From NCBI GenBank assembly GCA_029207755.1, contig JARCOQ010000016.1:9038501-9102500 (forward strand): 64,000 nucleotides of DNA, given 5' to 3'. The notes beneath the pieces were generated by a model that was not told the DNA's origin, made no database searches, and was given only the letters and a program-made list of their open reading frames with translations. This document shows, piece after piece, positions 9,746 to 20,230 of the stretch. Position 1 is the stretch's first letter. Every line of letters begins with the position of its first letter. A program made the translations under genes and the position numbers. Source of the DNA: Chamaea fasciata. Lineage: Eukaryota > Chordata > Aves > Passeriformes > Sylviidae.

Positions 9746-11231
9746 CTGCAGAGAGGAGCAGGAGGGTAATTAATGAACCAAATTCATTAGGATTCCTCAG
9801 CAGCTCAGAGCTCCCTCCGCTCCCCGTGGGTGGCTTTGCCAAATTCCCTCTGGGGCCACCCTGGGAATGATCTCAGGCAAGTCCCTCTCCCTTGTTTTCA
9901 CACATGGGGACAGAAAGACCCGTGCTGTGCTTGTCACCACGTCTCTGTGCTTCCTACACTGCTCCAGGAACAGCAAATCCCAGGGGAAAACATCCCAGAG
10001 CAGCCGGAATTGCAGGAATGACTGAAAAACCTGGCATGGTGGGGCTCCTTGTTTGCCCTCTCCCTGATCCCAGCTGAAAGCACTCAGGGTTTGCTGTCAG
10101 ACGATGTCAGAGTGTTTTAATCCTGTGTTTGACAGCACCTTAAAATTGACTTAGATCTGATTTGCTCTCTCGGTGCTGGCTGGGAAGAGATTTGGGAAAT
10201 CTCTTTGGCAACCTGAGGCGGAGGGAGCGAGGCCAGTTTGCCTGGCAGCCCTGCAGCCCCTCAGGGCAGGGAACGGCCACCCCCACCCTGCCTTTCCTCC
10301 TGGAAGTCCAGCTCCTTTTCCCTTTTGTGCATTTCTGCTGCCGGGAACCACCAGCCTTGGGACCGTGGATCCATCCTCAGGCTCTCCTTGCTGGGGGAGG
10401 GATTCCAGCAGAACGTCAGCAGGATTCCTCAGGGCTGCAGGAATCTGTGCCAGCTGATGGCACACGGCTGGATTAAGGAGCTGATCCCAGGAAAAGGAGC
10501 ACAGCTCCTTGCCTGGTGCCTGAACAACTCCCCACGGCTCCCGGAGACGCGGTGCTGAAGTGGCAACGAGCTTCATTTCGCCCGTGATTTATTGCCAGCC
10601 GGGATGACTGAGAGGCTCCAGCTCCCCGATCCATCTTTGTTTCAGGGCAGGAGCGCCAGCGAAGAGGCGATGAAAGATCTGCACAATTTGGGAAGGTCTG
10701 CCTGCTCTCCCGGAGCAGCTCTGCGGGAGATTTCAAAGTGACACGGGAACGGTGTAAGCACAAATAGGCAATTACGGCCCCGTTTGAAGCCTGGCTACTC
10801 GTACTGAGCACAAATGTACTAAAAATGGGTTTGTGGCCGTTTCAGTCTGTTCTCTTCCAGCAAAACTCCTGGCAAACTTGTCCCAGAGGCAGATGAGGAG
10901 CTGGGATCAGGCTGAGAGCGTGTGCTGTGGCTCACAGGACAATTTTTAGCGTCCTTGCTGAAGCCCTGCTGATGGCTCTGAGCTGAGAGCAGCTCTCAGC
11001 TGCACAGATCTCCCACGAGTCCCTCTCCAGATAAAGAAAAGAGACACCTGAGCAAATGGAGAAATTCTCCTCAGTGACCGCTCAGAACCACCCCCTGGCA
11101 GAGGGCAAAGAGGTTAAAACAAGAATTCTGCCTCGTTCCCAGCACAGCAGCAGAACCAGGGATGACAAAAATCAAACCCAGCTGCACGGAGAATTTGTCT
11201 TTGGTTTGCAGCCTGGTTTGGTGCAGGGTTC

Positions 11232-11305
11232 TCTGCCCGCAGCAGGGGGTTGGAACCAGAATTTTAAAGTCCCTTCTGACCCAAAGCATTCCAGGATTCC
11301 ATCAT
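11232..11305 (+). mobile_element. Short CR1-like LINE 3' end
   Basis: GGTTGGAACCAGAATTTTAA, CCCTTCTGACCCAAAGCATT, CCAGGATTCCAT reads like the last bases of a CR1 element in plus orientation. Confidence 0.5.
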
Positions 11306-11681
11306 TTCTCAGTGCAAGGCTTTGAGAAGAGCCCTGGCAGCTGAGAAGGGTTTTGTGTAACACCTCTCCCTGAGACAAGTGACAAGCCCACGGGTCTGAT
11401 GTCAGGATTGATAATAAATGGGAGTGGAGAGCAAAATGTGCCCTGCAAATGCCATGGCTGTGGCTGCTGGCCTTTGGGGTGAATAATCCAGAAAAGCTGA
11501 GCTCACACACACTTAAACGGTGGTCTGTGAGAGCTCTGAAAGGAGCCATTAGGGCCGAGCAGGGAAACCACAACTGCCTGTCTGCAGGAGCAATCAGGCA
11601 CTCAGAGAGCTCTGCCCGGCCCTGCCATCACATCAGCGCCGGGTTCAGCCTCCCAGAGGGCAGGGGAAGAATGGGAGCTGT

Positions 11682-11975
11682 TCCCTGCAAAGATCCCTGC
11701 AAAGATCCCTGCAAATATCCCCGTAAAGATCCCTGAAAAAATCCCTACAAAGATCCCTGCAAAGATCCCTGCAAAGATCCCTGCAAAGATCCCTGCAAAG
11801 ATCCCTGAAAAAATCCCTGTAAAGATCCCTGAAAAAATCCCTGCAAAAATCCCTGTAAAGATCCCTGCAAAGATCCCTGCAAAGATCCCTGCAAAGATCC
11901 CTGAAAAGATCCCTGCAAAGATCCCTGAAAGGATCCCTGCAAAGATCCCTGAAAGGATCCCTGCAAAGGTCCCTG
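11682..11975. repeat. 12-bp minisatellite, unit GATCCCTGCAAA
   Basis: About 24 units of GATCCCTGCAAA with variants (TGTAAA, TGAAAA, TGAAAG). The unit is a multiple of three, so it is open in several frames and gives a false periodic peptide on the minus strand. Confidence 0.95.
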
Positions 11976-12483
11976 TGGGCTGCCAGGCTGCTGAGCAGAG
12001 AAAACTTCCTTCCACCTTATAGCATCATCCTAAAGATCCGAGAATTTAATGTTGGCAGCCTGGAAAGAGCTTTTGGACAGCTGGGCTCCTGGCCTTGAGT
12101 ATTCCAGAAGGGACGGGGTCCCAAGGGAAGGACAGGGCTCAGAGCCAGGTCTCATCCTGCCTGGTCCTGAGGGCCGGGACATGTGGAATCTCAGAATAAA
12201 GTCATGTACAGCCCGGCTTCATGAGGGGAAAGTCCTGCTTAGCAGCCCTGACTTCCTTTTGGGACACAAGGCAACCACCCCTTATCAAGGGAAGCCGGCT
12301 GATTTAATCTTTTTTGGATTTTATTTATTTATTCAAATATATTGAAAGCCTGAGTTCCACCACATAGAAACACAAACTGTGGGATGTGCGGGACATTTGG
12401 TGAGTAAAATTAATCTGAAATTATTTCTTCTAGGTCAAAGTCCTGGCCCCCCAGTTCCCATTCCACATCCAGTGGGCTTTAAC

Positions 12484-12687
12484 TGCAAAGATTGATCCAG
12501 AAGAGCTTCATGTGCCCAGCCCAGATCATTTGCACCCCTTAAATTTAAATTTAGGGCTGCAAAGACTGATCCAGAAGAGCTCCGGGTGCCCTCCCTTAAA
12601 TTTAAATTTCAGGCTGCAGAGACTGATCCTGAAGAGCTTCAAGTGCCCAGCCCAGCTCATCTGCACCCCTTCAATTTAAATTTAGGG
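12484..12687. repeat. Three-copy tandem repeat, units about 57-74 bp
   Basis: Copies begin near 12484, 12557 and 12614 with CTGCARAGAYTGATCC and end in TTTAAATTTAGGG or similar. The middle copy lacks the GCCCAGATCATTTGCACC part. Confidence 0.85.
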
Positions 12688-12780
12688 CTGACTGCAGGGG
12701 CAGATGTTTTCCCTGAGGTGGGTTATCCCCACACAGAGTGTGTCAGCTCTGTCCCCCTCCCTCGGGCTGGGATCTCTCAC

Positions 12781-12936
12781 CTCTGCCTGGAATCCCTCCA
12801 CCAGGATGGCCACCAGGAGGTTGAAGAGCACGTAATTGCCGAAGGTCATCAGGGCCACGAAGTAGAGGGCGGCCCAGGAGGAGGTGGAGGCCATCCCGTT
12901 GTACAGCACCACGTTCCAGTCCTCCTGAGTCAGGAT
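12781..12936 (-). CDS. CACNA1H: CACNA1H exon (window exon 8): domain II selectivity filter and S6
   Basis: Exactly 52 codons. [15 protein letters not shown] carries the domain II filter glutamate. [19 protein letters not shown] leads into IIS6 ([18 protein letters not shown]). The acceptor AG is at 12938-12937 and the donor GT at 12780-12779 (GTGAGA). Phase is 0 on both sides, and it joins EGFQAE|GDANRSD of the next exon, which is the expected Cav3.2 sequence at the start of the II-III linker. No unusual residues were noticed. Confidence 0.97.
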
Positions 12937-13062
12937 CTGCGGGGAAAGGGAAAGGGAAGAGCCTCAGCTCCTCTGAGCACAGCAGCTGCACTGGAGCCCT
13001 GCCACCTTCCATTCCTGCTGGAATTCTGGAAAATGAGAATTTGGGGTTCTAGAATATATATA

Positions 13063-13455
13063 TGTGGGTCAAGATGGAGGATTTCGGGTGTTGTCTTTGT
13101 CCTTCTTCTTCAACTTCTTCTTCCTTCTTCTTCATGGGTTTGGGTGTAATTCTGTAATTGGGTGAAAAAGGTCCTCATTGCGGGCCTTGGGTGGTCATTA
13201 TTGGGTCAGAAATATAAATTTTTTATATATACATATAATTATAATATATATAATAGATATAATAATATATTATATATTTAATATAATAAAGGTGTTATCT
13301 CGTTATTGGGTAATTGGCACTCAAATAACCTTGGGAAGAGTTAGAAGCACTCAATTTTACCTCATTTCTCTAACTTGCTAATTAGAGCTCACGCCTCGTG
13401 AGACGGTAAATAGATAAGAAGTAGTAAACATCCAAGTCCGAACTCAAAATCTACA
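13063..13455 (+). mobile_element. LTR-like repeat, family B, copy 1
   Basis: Starts TGTGGGTCAAGATGGAGG and shares long blocks with the reverse complement of 49607-49915: GGTGTTGTC, CTTCTTCTTC tracts, TGTAATTGGGTG, TTGGGTGGTCATTATTGGGT, AACCTTGG, TTTACCTC, GTAAATAGATA. A TAAAC signal-like block lies near the end, and it may finish in CTACA at 13455. TG...CA ends and a polyadenylation-like motif suggest a solo LTR. No clear target duplication. Confidence 0.7.
13209..13289. repeat. AT-rich simple repeat inside LTR-like copy
   Basis: Almost pure A/T (TATATA, ATAATATA units) between blocks conserved with the second LTR copy, so it expanded or inserted after the element landed. Confidence 0.9.
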
Positions 13456-14864
13456 TTTCCCATGTGAATTATTCATCCTGCCCTTGGCGAGGAGGAAAAG
13501 AAGCCAGAGCCATCACACCTTCCCTCTCCTCCTGACCTTCCCTGAGCCAAAGCACTCGGGAATTGCCTTTATTTGGCTCCTTGCGTGTGATTTCTGATCA
13601 TGCCGTGGGGATTTGCCTTTGTTTAGATCTTTGCACCTCTGCTGGCCAAGCTTCCCCTCCCCGCAGGAAGGTCTGGCACTCCCCTGCCCGGAGAGGACAG
13701 GCTGGATCCACGACATCCCAGAGTGAAGGATTCACTGTCCTAATCCCATTGTTTGGAGGAGATGTTGCCTCCTTTGATAACCATCGGAAGATAACAGATC
13801 TGAGGCCACAGAGCTCTTCTCCTTTCAGGCTGCTCCTCAGAAGGCAGCTGGAGATGAAGGAAAGGGTGAAAGGACAGGATTTTTAATGAGATAAATGACA
13901 TTGAGTGGCTCCAGAACCATGGGGAAGTTGTTTCCTTTAGGTAAAAACACTGGGAAAAAAAAATAAAATACCCATCACTGCAAAGCTTTGCCCTGAGGGA
14001 TCTTCCTCAGGGATTTCCACTCTCCAGCTTCAAAAATCCCAGAGGTTTTAGAAAAATGGATGACAGGCTCTTGTTCCACATTAATTCCTGCCAGGAAAAA
14101 ACGGCCTCAAAGCCCCTAAACCAAGGTGGCTTTGGGGACGGGAGTGCTGCACTGAGTCATGCTGCTCAATAACCTTCCTGGGACACGGGCCTGAGCCTCT
14201 GTGCTCCGTGCCAGCTGCATTTCCCGAGGGGCTGCGAGGAGAAATGCAGCAATCCCCGTGTTGGGAAGGGAGAAAAGGGAAGCTCTGAGGCTGGGGCTGA
14301 TTTGTCCTCGTTCCTTTGTGAGAATTTACATCCACAGTGAAGGCTCTGGGCTGGTTTCCACCTCGAGTGGTGCCACTCTGCCTTCAGAAACTTCGTTTAC
14401 AACTTGTTGCACTCAGATCCTAAAGCCTGAGCTTTCGAACGCGAGAAGCCTAATCTTTATATTTAAAAAATCCTTGGAACAGCAGCTGATTCCTGCCAGG
14501 AATTTCAGGCACAAACCAGAACTCGGCTGCAGAGGAAACACAACTTTTCATACCAAGGCTTCTCCAGCCACCTCCAGCTCTGATTTGTGAGGGGATTTGT
14601 CACTCCCAGTCACACAGAGCTGTTTGCAAAGGGCATCTTTGGGGCAGGCAAGGAGAACAGAGATGTGCAGAGCAGGAGCAGGATGAGCAGCAAAAAGGAA
14701 AAAAAAGAGTGGATGCCCCCCTTTTACTGATAAGAGATAAGGACAGTGCTGGTCTCTGCCCTGATAACTCTTCGCTCCCAATTTGACACCTCCTGGAAGA
14801 GTTCAGTGGAATAAAAACTCCTCGTTGTTCCCCCTTAAAACATCCCCGAGGGCGCAGAGCTTAC

Positions 14865-14982
14865 CTGGAACACGGTGACAATGGCCCAAAGCAGGGAATC
14901 AAAATTCTTCCTGTCCGGAACCGTGTCCCCTGTGTCAGTTTTCAGGCTGAACTTGCATCCAAAAAGGTGCATGCCAAGGATG
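14865..14982 (-). CDS. CACNA1H: CACNA1H exon (window exon 7): domain II turret and pore helix
   Basis: One base plus 39 codons. [11 protein letters not shown] finishes IIS5. [18 protein letters not shown] is the short extracellular turret of domain II, and [10 protein letters not shown] is the pore helix just before the filter. The acceptor AG is at 14984-14983 and the donor GT at 14864-14863 (GTAAGC). It joins the next exon in phase 0 as [10 protein letters not shown]. The sequence is almost the same in all Cav3 paralogues, so the gene assignment comes from continuity with the linker exons. Confidence 0.97.
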
Positions 14983-16226
14983 CTGCAGCGGGGAAAGAGG
15001 GAGATGGAAGAAACCCGTGGGTGAAATGTGGATTGCAGGGGGTTTATGGACGCTTTTCTGCTCCCAGTGTTTGGTTTGGTTTTGTTTTTTTCTTTTTTTT
15101 TGACCCCGCAATTCAGTTCTCCTGCCTCACATTTCATTGCAGTTGTCTGCGCTGAAGGAAAATCAAGGATGTCCTTTGTCTGGAAAAGTGACAAACCACG
15201 TTGCCAGCTCCCTGGTTTCCAAGCAAAGGATCCTGAGGGGCATTAGAGGGTCAAACAGACAGAAATCTTGGAATCTGCACAGCTTCCATCCCAAAATCTG
15301 ACACTGGCATGGTGCAGTCAGTGACAGGCACAGCTCAGGAGCCTCTGAGGGGCAATTATTGCCCGTTTGCATCCTTCATTCACCTCTGGAATGATGGCAT
15401 TCCATGAAAACCAGGCTGGAGAGGGGTAAACATCCCACTGTGAGCACTCCCCACACACAGGGGCGGTGTGTCACACACCCCTGGAGTGGAACAGCGCAGG
15501 CTCGGGTTACAATATGTAACCAAAAATGTGTGTTCTATTTGCCACCTGTTGAAACCGGCCGGGGAGGTGTTTTTTCTTTAGCTCTTCTCTGACCCGTCCC
15601 TCGTAGCTCCAGGGTGGAGGGCGCGGGTCTGTTCTGTTAATGGGCAGCTGTTAAACCGGGTGGGGCCAGGTTTCTTTATCCCTTCCAGGACCCGTCCTCC
15701 CTCCAGGGGATCTCTGCTGTTCATGGGCCATCGAGGCTCACTGCAGGGCTGATACAATCCCATCAGCCCACGGGGAGAGGCTCCACCCAGGGGGAGGAGC
15801 CCAGCATTCCCGCCTGGATCAAACCTGGGATCCAGCACAGCCTGTGTGCCCTGGATTCCCAGAGGGAGATCGGACCCATCCCAGCACCGCTGGGCCCTTC
15901 TCCAGGATCATCTCTGCTCCACCAGAACCGCAGCTGGCACTGCAGGAGGACTGGATTGGGACCAACAGGGGGTCAGGCCGTGTTCTGACTCTGGCAGTGT
16001 TTCTAATATTTTTTTGTTTGCTCGGGTTTTTTTTGTACAGCTACATTGGTATTTTTAATATTCCCAGTAAAGGACTGTTATTTCTATTCCCATATCTTTA
16101 CCTGAAAAGCCCCTTAATTTCAAAACCAGAATAATTCAGAGGGAGGGGGGTTACATTTCTCCATTCCAAGGGAAGCTCCAGCTTTTCCCCTGGCGAGCTA
16201 CCTGTCCTCTCCAAACCGAGCCACAC
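14983..16226 (-). other. CACNA1H: Intron between exons 6 and 7
   Basis: A 1.2 kb intron, more than half of which is the LTR-like element at 15547-16225. The remainder (14983-15540) has a T run on the plus strand near 15085-15101 and nothing else recognised. Confidence 0.85.
15547..16225 (+). mobile_element. LTR-like repeat, family A, copy 1, abutting a splice donor
   Basis: Nearly the same sequence as 34775-35436; the first 450 bp show only scattered differences. A proposed TG...CA element runs from TGTTGAAACCGGCC at 15547 to GAGCCACA at 16225. An AGTAAA signal-like motif lies near 16068. The repeat meets the exon 6 donor: the homology certainly reaches 16220, and the intron's GT is 16226-16225. 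ACCTG occurs at 15544-15548 and again at 16225-16229, a possible 5-bp target duplication that would equal CAGGT, the donor itself. Exact ends remain uncertain. Confidence 0.75.
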
Positions 16227-16412
16227 CTGAAGATGAAGATGAAGAGCATGAGCAGCATGCAGAAGGTGGCCACATTGTCCATGGTCTTCATGAGCACCAC
16301 GAGCTGCCGGCGCAGGGCGGGCATGAACCTCACCAGCTTCAGCACGCGCAGCAGGCGGAAGGTGCGGAGCACGGACAGGCCCCCGTCCGACTGCCCGATG
16401 ATCTCCCACACG
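16227..16412 (-). CDS. CACNA1H: CACNA1H exon (window exon 6): domain II S4 voltage sensor and S5
   Basis: One base, 61 codons and two bases. [11 protein letters not shown] ends IIS3 and its loop. [19 protein letters not shown] is the S4 helix, with a basic residue at every third position, followed by [17 protein letters not shown] (S4-S5 linker) and [14 protein letters not shown] (S5). The acceptor AG is at 16414-16413. The donor reads CAG|GTGTGG at 16226-16221, unlike the GTAAGT or GTGAGT type, because an LTR-like repeat begins right there. The phase-correct junction ATTTTCAG|C to the next exon restores serine, so the donor is required for the reading frame. The protein sequence is near-invariant in Cav3 channels. 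Confidence 0.97.
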
Positions 16413-16649
16413 CTGCGGGGACACGGGGACACTGCTAGGACCGTGGGAGACGATTCCCTCCAGGAATTCCCCCCCCCACCCCATCCTGTCTTTTCCTGCT
16501 CCTGGAAAAGCGGCTTCGTTCCCACCGGCTGTGCGGTCGCGCCTCTGGCGGCGCAGCTCGTCTCCTTTACAGCTGGTTTTGGGGGAAATTCTCTCCTTAA
16601 TTCCCGTTTGGTTTTTTTCCTGGGGTTCGCAATGTCTGCACCACTATAA

Positions 16650-16870
16650 TAGTGTGGATCATGACTTTGTCCCGGGAATATCCAGTCCTTGGATATAGGA
16701 ATATCAGCACAGCTCAATTCATTAAAGCAAAGCATTTCTTTTTTCTTCCGGCTTCTCTTAAGAGAATTAGGGACACAAAAAACCCCATTTCAAGTCAGCA
16801 GGACGAGTGGTTTTATGTCCGTGGAGGTATTTATCTCCCTTTGGACATTCTTTAGAGGGGTGTTTTGGGG
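16650..16870. repeat. Degenerate interspersed repeat, family C, copy 1
   Basis: Shares with 18095-18345 in the same orientation: TTGGATAYAGGAATATCA, CAGCTC-ATTCATT, TTTTTCTTCC, and GAGGTAYTTATCTCCCTTTG. The two copies are clearly diverged and lie on opposite sides of exon 5. Confidence 0.7.
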
Positions 16871-17350
16871 GGTGTTGGTTTGATCAGGCCACAGAAGGAC
16901 CTTTGCTCAGAACCTTGAACCTTGTCTGGATCTAAGGGATGTGCCGAGGGCGCTCTCCTGCTTTACATCTCCGTGCCCCTGGAATTCTTTGTTCCAAATG
17001 ACTGACTGAGGGGTGATCAGAAAGGATCCCAGCACTGGGGTGCGGCTGGGGCACCCCAGTTTGGGCTGGGACAGTGTCCCCTGGGGAGCACAGAGGAACA
17101 GGGCCCTCCCTTCCCCTCCTGCTTGCCCAGTTCCAGCCGAGCTGGGGTAATTCGGGACAGGGAGGACGCTGCTGGCACGGGGACACTCCCAGTACCCCTT
17201 TCCCAGGACCAGCCACGCCGCCCTGGAGTGGAAAATCCACCCCAGTGCCAGATGTGTGGCATAAATAGATTTTCCTCTCCATCTGCCAGGTTGATTTACT
17301 TTGGACAGGAATCCAAAAGTCCAGCACATCCCAGCCCTGGATTCACGCAT

Positions 17351-17575
17351 GGGATCACAGAATCACCAGGTTGGGAGAGACTTTTAAGATCATCGAGTCC
17401 AACCCATCCCCTAACAGCTCCTCATCAACTAAACCATGGCACCAAGCGCCACATCCAATTTTTTTTAAACACTTCCAGGGATGATGACTCCACTGCCTCC
17501 ATTCCAGCACTTTATCGCTCTTGCAGTAAAAAACTTTGTCCTGAAAATCCAACCTAAATCCCCCTTGCCATCCCC
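17351..17575 (-). mobile_element. CR1-like LINE 3' fragment
   Basis: The plus strand reads ATCACAGAATCACCAGGTTG, then ATCATCGAGTCCAACC, CATCAACTAAACCATGGCAC and CACTTCCAGGGATGATGACT, the typical reversed 3' UTR of avian CR1. It ends about 75 bp before the exon 5 donor. Confidence 0.88.
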
Positions 17576-17649
17576 GATCCCCATCCCAGTCCCCAACTCA
17601 TCTGAAAAAAAAATCCCTCCAAAAAAGTGGGGAAAGGACCAGCAGTGAC

Positions 17650-17801
17650 CTGATGACCACGATGATCCCGTCGAAGATGTTGTAGGGGTTCTTGATGTAG
17701 CCGAAGATTCCGAAGGCCAGGAGCTTCAGGAGCATCTCCAGGGCAAACATGCTGGTGAAGACGATGTTGCTGATCTCCAGGGCGTTGGTCAGCTCGTCGG
17801 G
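17650..17801 (-). CDS. CACNA1H: CACNA1H exon (window exon 5): domain II S2-S3
   Basis: Fifty codons plus two bases. [20 protein letters not shown] and the following [11 protein letters not shown] form helix IIS2 with its conserved acidic residue. [13 protein letters not shown] is the start of IIS3, with the conserved aspartate of the voltage-sensor charge-transfer centre. The acceptor AG is at 17803-17802 after a C/T-rich tract, and the donor GT is at 17649-17648. The codon split AG|C gives serine across the junction with the next exon. The exon is isolated: a 24.8 kb intron lies upstream and a 1.2 kb intron downstream. Related degenerate repeats sit on both sides (16650-16870 and 18095-18345). 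Confidence 0.97.
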
Positions 17802-18094
17802 CTGCGGGCAGAAAAGGAACGTGGTCAGAGAAAAAAATGGGAAAGGCCGGGAATGTTCCTCCCGCTGGGGGTTTGTGCTCCTTCTGGAAAGCTGTGGAGA
17901 AAAAGGAATGTCTGAGGGGGACAGCAGATAAACCTCCTGGAGAGTCCCGGTGGGTTTTACTGGAATCACAGGATCCCACTTCTGGAGCAGCTGGAGAACA
18001 ACTGTGCCCTAACCCGAAATAATTCAAGCTGCACAAAGGAGAGGGTTTTGTTCATTGTTCCAGGACGGAATTCTCCAGGCTGGAATCTGCCTGG

Positions 18095-18345
18095 ATCCAC
18101 ATGGATCACTCTGCTTTTACTGCACCAAGTCCAGCAGAACTTTATGGATGTTGCTACATCCAGACCGGTTTGGATACAGGAATATCACAGCTCTATTCAT
18201 TTAAAAAATCCCCATTTTTCTTTTTCTTCCAGACATCTCCGAAGAGCATTAGGAAACAAACCCCAAAACAATTTAAGTGAGTGGGATCAATAGTTTAATG
18301 CCTCTTGAGGTACTTATCTCCCTTTGGGAATTTCCCCTAAAAACC
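18095..18345. repeat. Degenerate interspersed repeat, family C, copy 2
   Basis: Second copy of the block at 16650-16870, same orientation, with GGATACAGGAATATCACAGC, TTTTTCTTCCAG and GAGGTACTTATCTCCCTTTG. Confidence 0.7.
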
Positions 18346-19269
18346 CCAAAATGGTCTTTCCTAAAACCGGCAGATTTTAAGTGACAGCAGCGTGGCCCTG
18401 AGTGCCAGGATTGCATTCAGGATCTCTGAGTTTTAATATTAATAGAGCTGAAATCCAAGATTTTTCCATGCCACTCTTCCATCGCAGCACCACATCCCCT
18501 AGGGCTCCAGACGTTCCATTCCTTTCCTGGGAAGTGCAGCAAAGCCCACCCGGGCTCCCAAACGCGGCAGGGGAAACGGGAAAAGGTGGGATCGGGTTGT
18601 TCACTCCCCGGAGCTGCTCCTTCCAGGAGGACTCGGCTCTGCTGGAATGAGCATTTCCAGTTCCAGGCCTGCTCCTCTGTGAGACAAAACGAGCCTTTTT
18701 CATTTCCTTTTCCTCAGCGTAAGGACACTGTCTGGGAAAAGGTGTGATTTTCATATCTGACTCATCTCCCGGACTGATAATAATTGTCTTTATTCCCCAT
18801 CCCTCGTTACGGGGGTTAAGAACTGGCTGGGTTTTTTGGGGGTTTTGTTGCACTGTTTGAGGCTCTGAAGGAGAAACCACCGTAGCACCATCGCACTGAA
18901 CTCCCCCACTCGGCATATCCAACTCCTTTGGCAGCGGAAGGAGAGGGCGAAAGAGTTAAACCGGGATTCGGGAAGAGCCCACACATCCCCTGCAGCCCGT
19001 GGGCTGCTAATGAGCCATCATTCACCGCTAAATTACTCCCTGCAATCGTCTGTCTGCTGCTCAACCATTTATCCGGGGGGGAAGAGCACTCAGAGCTCCT
19101 GGTTCTAATCCATAAGCTCCAATTGCCATGGGATACCGGGAGAAGGGCTGGGAAATGTGCGGCTCTTTCCTGTCCAACACCTGAGCAGCAGGGCCCGATT
19201 CCCTCACGCCAGGCAGAGCTCGTCCATCCCATTCCTTTCCCTCACGAAGCCAAAACAACCCGGGGAGAG

Positions 19270-19630
19270 GCAAAAAAACCCCCAAAAAACCAAAACCAAC
19301 CAAACAAAAACTCCCCAAAAACCAAACCAAACCAAACCCCTAAAACAAAACCAAAAAACCCCCAAAAAGCCAAACAAACAAAAAACCAACAAAGCCCCCT
19401 AAAACCAAAAAACCCAAAAAACAAAACCCAAAAAAACCAAAACCAATCCCAAAAACCAACCAAACAACCCCCCCAACAAAAAAACCCCGAAACAAACAAA
19501 CAAAACCAACAAAAACAAAACCAAAAAACCCCCCACAAACAACAACAACAAAAAAAAAACAAAAAAAACCCCCCAAAAAACCCCCCAAAACCAAAACAAA
19601 ATCAAAAAACGAAAAACAAAACCCAAAACC
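19270..19630. repeat. A/C-rich simple repeat (CCAAAA-type)
   Basis: About 360 bp almost without G or T on the plus strand, made of CCAAAA, CCCCAAAA and CAAACAAA units. The CACNA1H transcript would read G/U-rich here. Confidence 0.95.
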
Positions 19631-19964
19631 CCTCAGAGGCTCAGGGCCGCTCAGGGGTGGAATTGAAGCATCTCTCCACAGAGACTGATCCCAAAATAGC
19701 CCCGCAGGCTCCCAGGCTGGCCAGCTCCGAGCCCCCGTGGTGGCAGGACACGGCGCTGGCAGCGTCCCCGAGCTCTGTCAGGACCTGGCACGTTCAGGGT
19801 CCCCCCCCCCGGGCCGGGTTGGACGAGGGAATTCTTGACAAGGAGCAAAATAACTCATTAAAGTCTCGTGTCCCCGCGGGCACAGACGGAGGAGAGCTCC
19901 TGGAACAGGGTGTCGGTGACAGGCTGAGGCTGGGAAATTAATGACAATCACCAGCAAGGAATTG

Positions 19965-20230
19965 CACGGAATCCCAGGATCGATGAGGTTGGAAAAGACC
20001 TCCAGGACCATCAAGCTGGGCCTGATCCCCACCTTGTCCCCAGCCCAGAGCTCTGAGTGCCACCTCCAGGAATTCCTTGGGCACCTCCAGGGATGGGCAC
20101 TCCAAACCTCCCAGTGCCCGAGCACCCTTCCCATCCTTGTGATGTCCAACCCGAGCCTCCCCTGCCACTGGAGGGACATGTCCTTGGGAGGCCATTTCCT
20201 CTGGTCCTGTTGCTGACTGTCTTGGAGAAG
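19965..20230 (-). mobile_element. CR1-like LINE 3' fragment
   Basis: The plus strand reads GGAATCCCAGGATCGATGAG, GTTGGAAAAGACCTCCAGGA, CCATCAAG and later CACCTCCAGGGATGGGCACT, a reversed CR1 tail. Confidence 0.78.

Larger units (their letters stand above)
9746..12780 (-). other. CACNA1H: Intron between exons 8 and 9
   Basis: A 3.0 kb intron with a short CR1 tail (11232-11305), a 12-bp minisatellite (11682-11975) and a three-copy repeat (12484-12687). About 9,750-11,200 shows nothing recognisable. Confidence 0.8.
12937..14864 (-). other. CACNA1H: Intron between exons 7 and 8
   Basis: A 1.9 kb intron with an LTR-like element (13063-13455), interrupted by an AT-rich array. Nothing was recognised from 13,460 to 14,860. 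Confidence 0.8.
16413..17649 (-). other. CACNA1H: Intron between exons 5 and 6
   Basis: A 1.2 kb intron with one copy of the repeat pair (16650-16870) and a CR1 tail (17351-17575). Confidence 0.85.

Noticed and set aside
17650..17801. CACNA1G or CACNA1I as the gene identity
   Set aside because: Transmembrane exons alone would not decide, but the I-II and II-III linker exons carry Cav3.2-type motifs (His run, [20 protein letters not shown]).
18928..19941. 337-residue plus-strand open frame rich in K, P, N and Q
   Set aside because: Caused by the A/C-rich simple repeat, which lacks stop codons.
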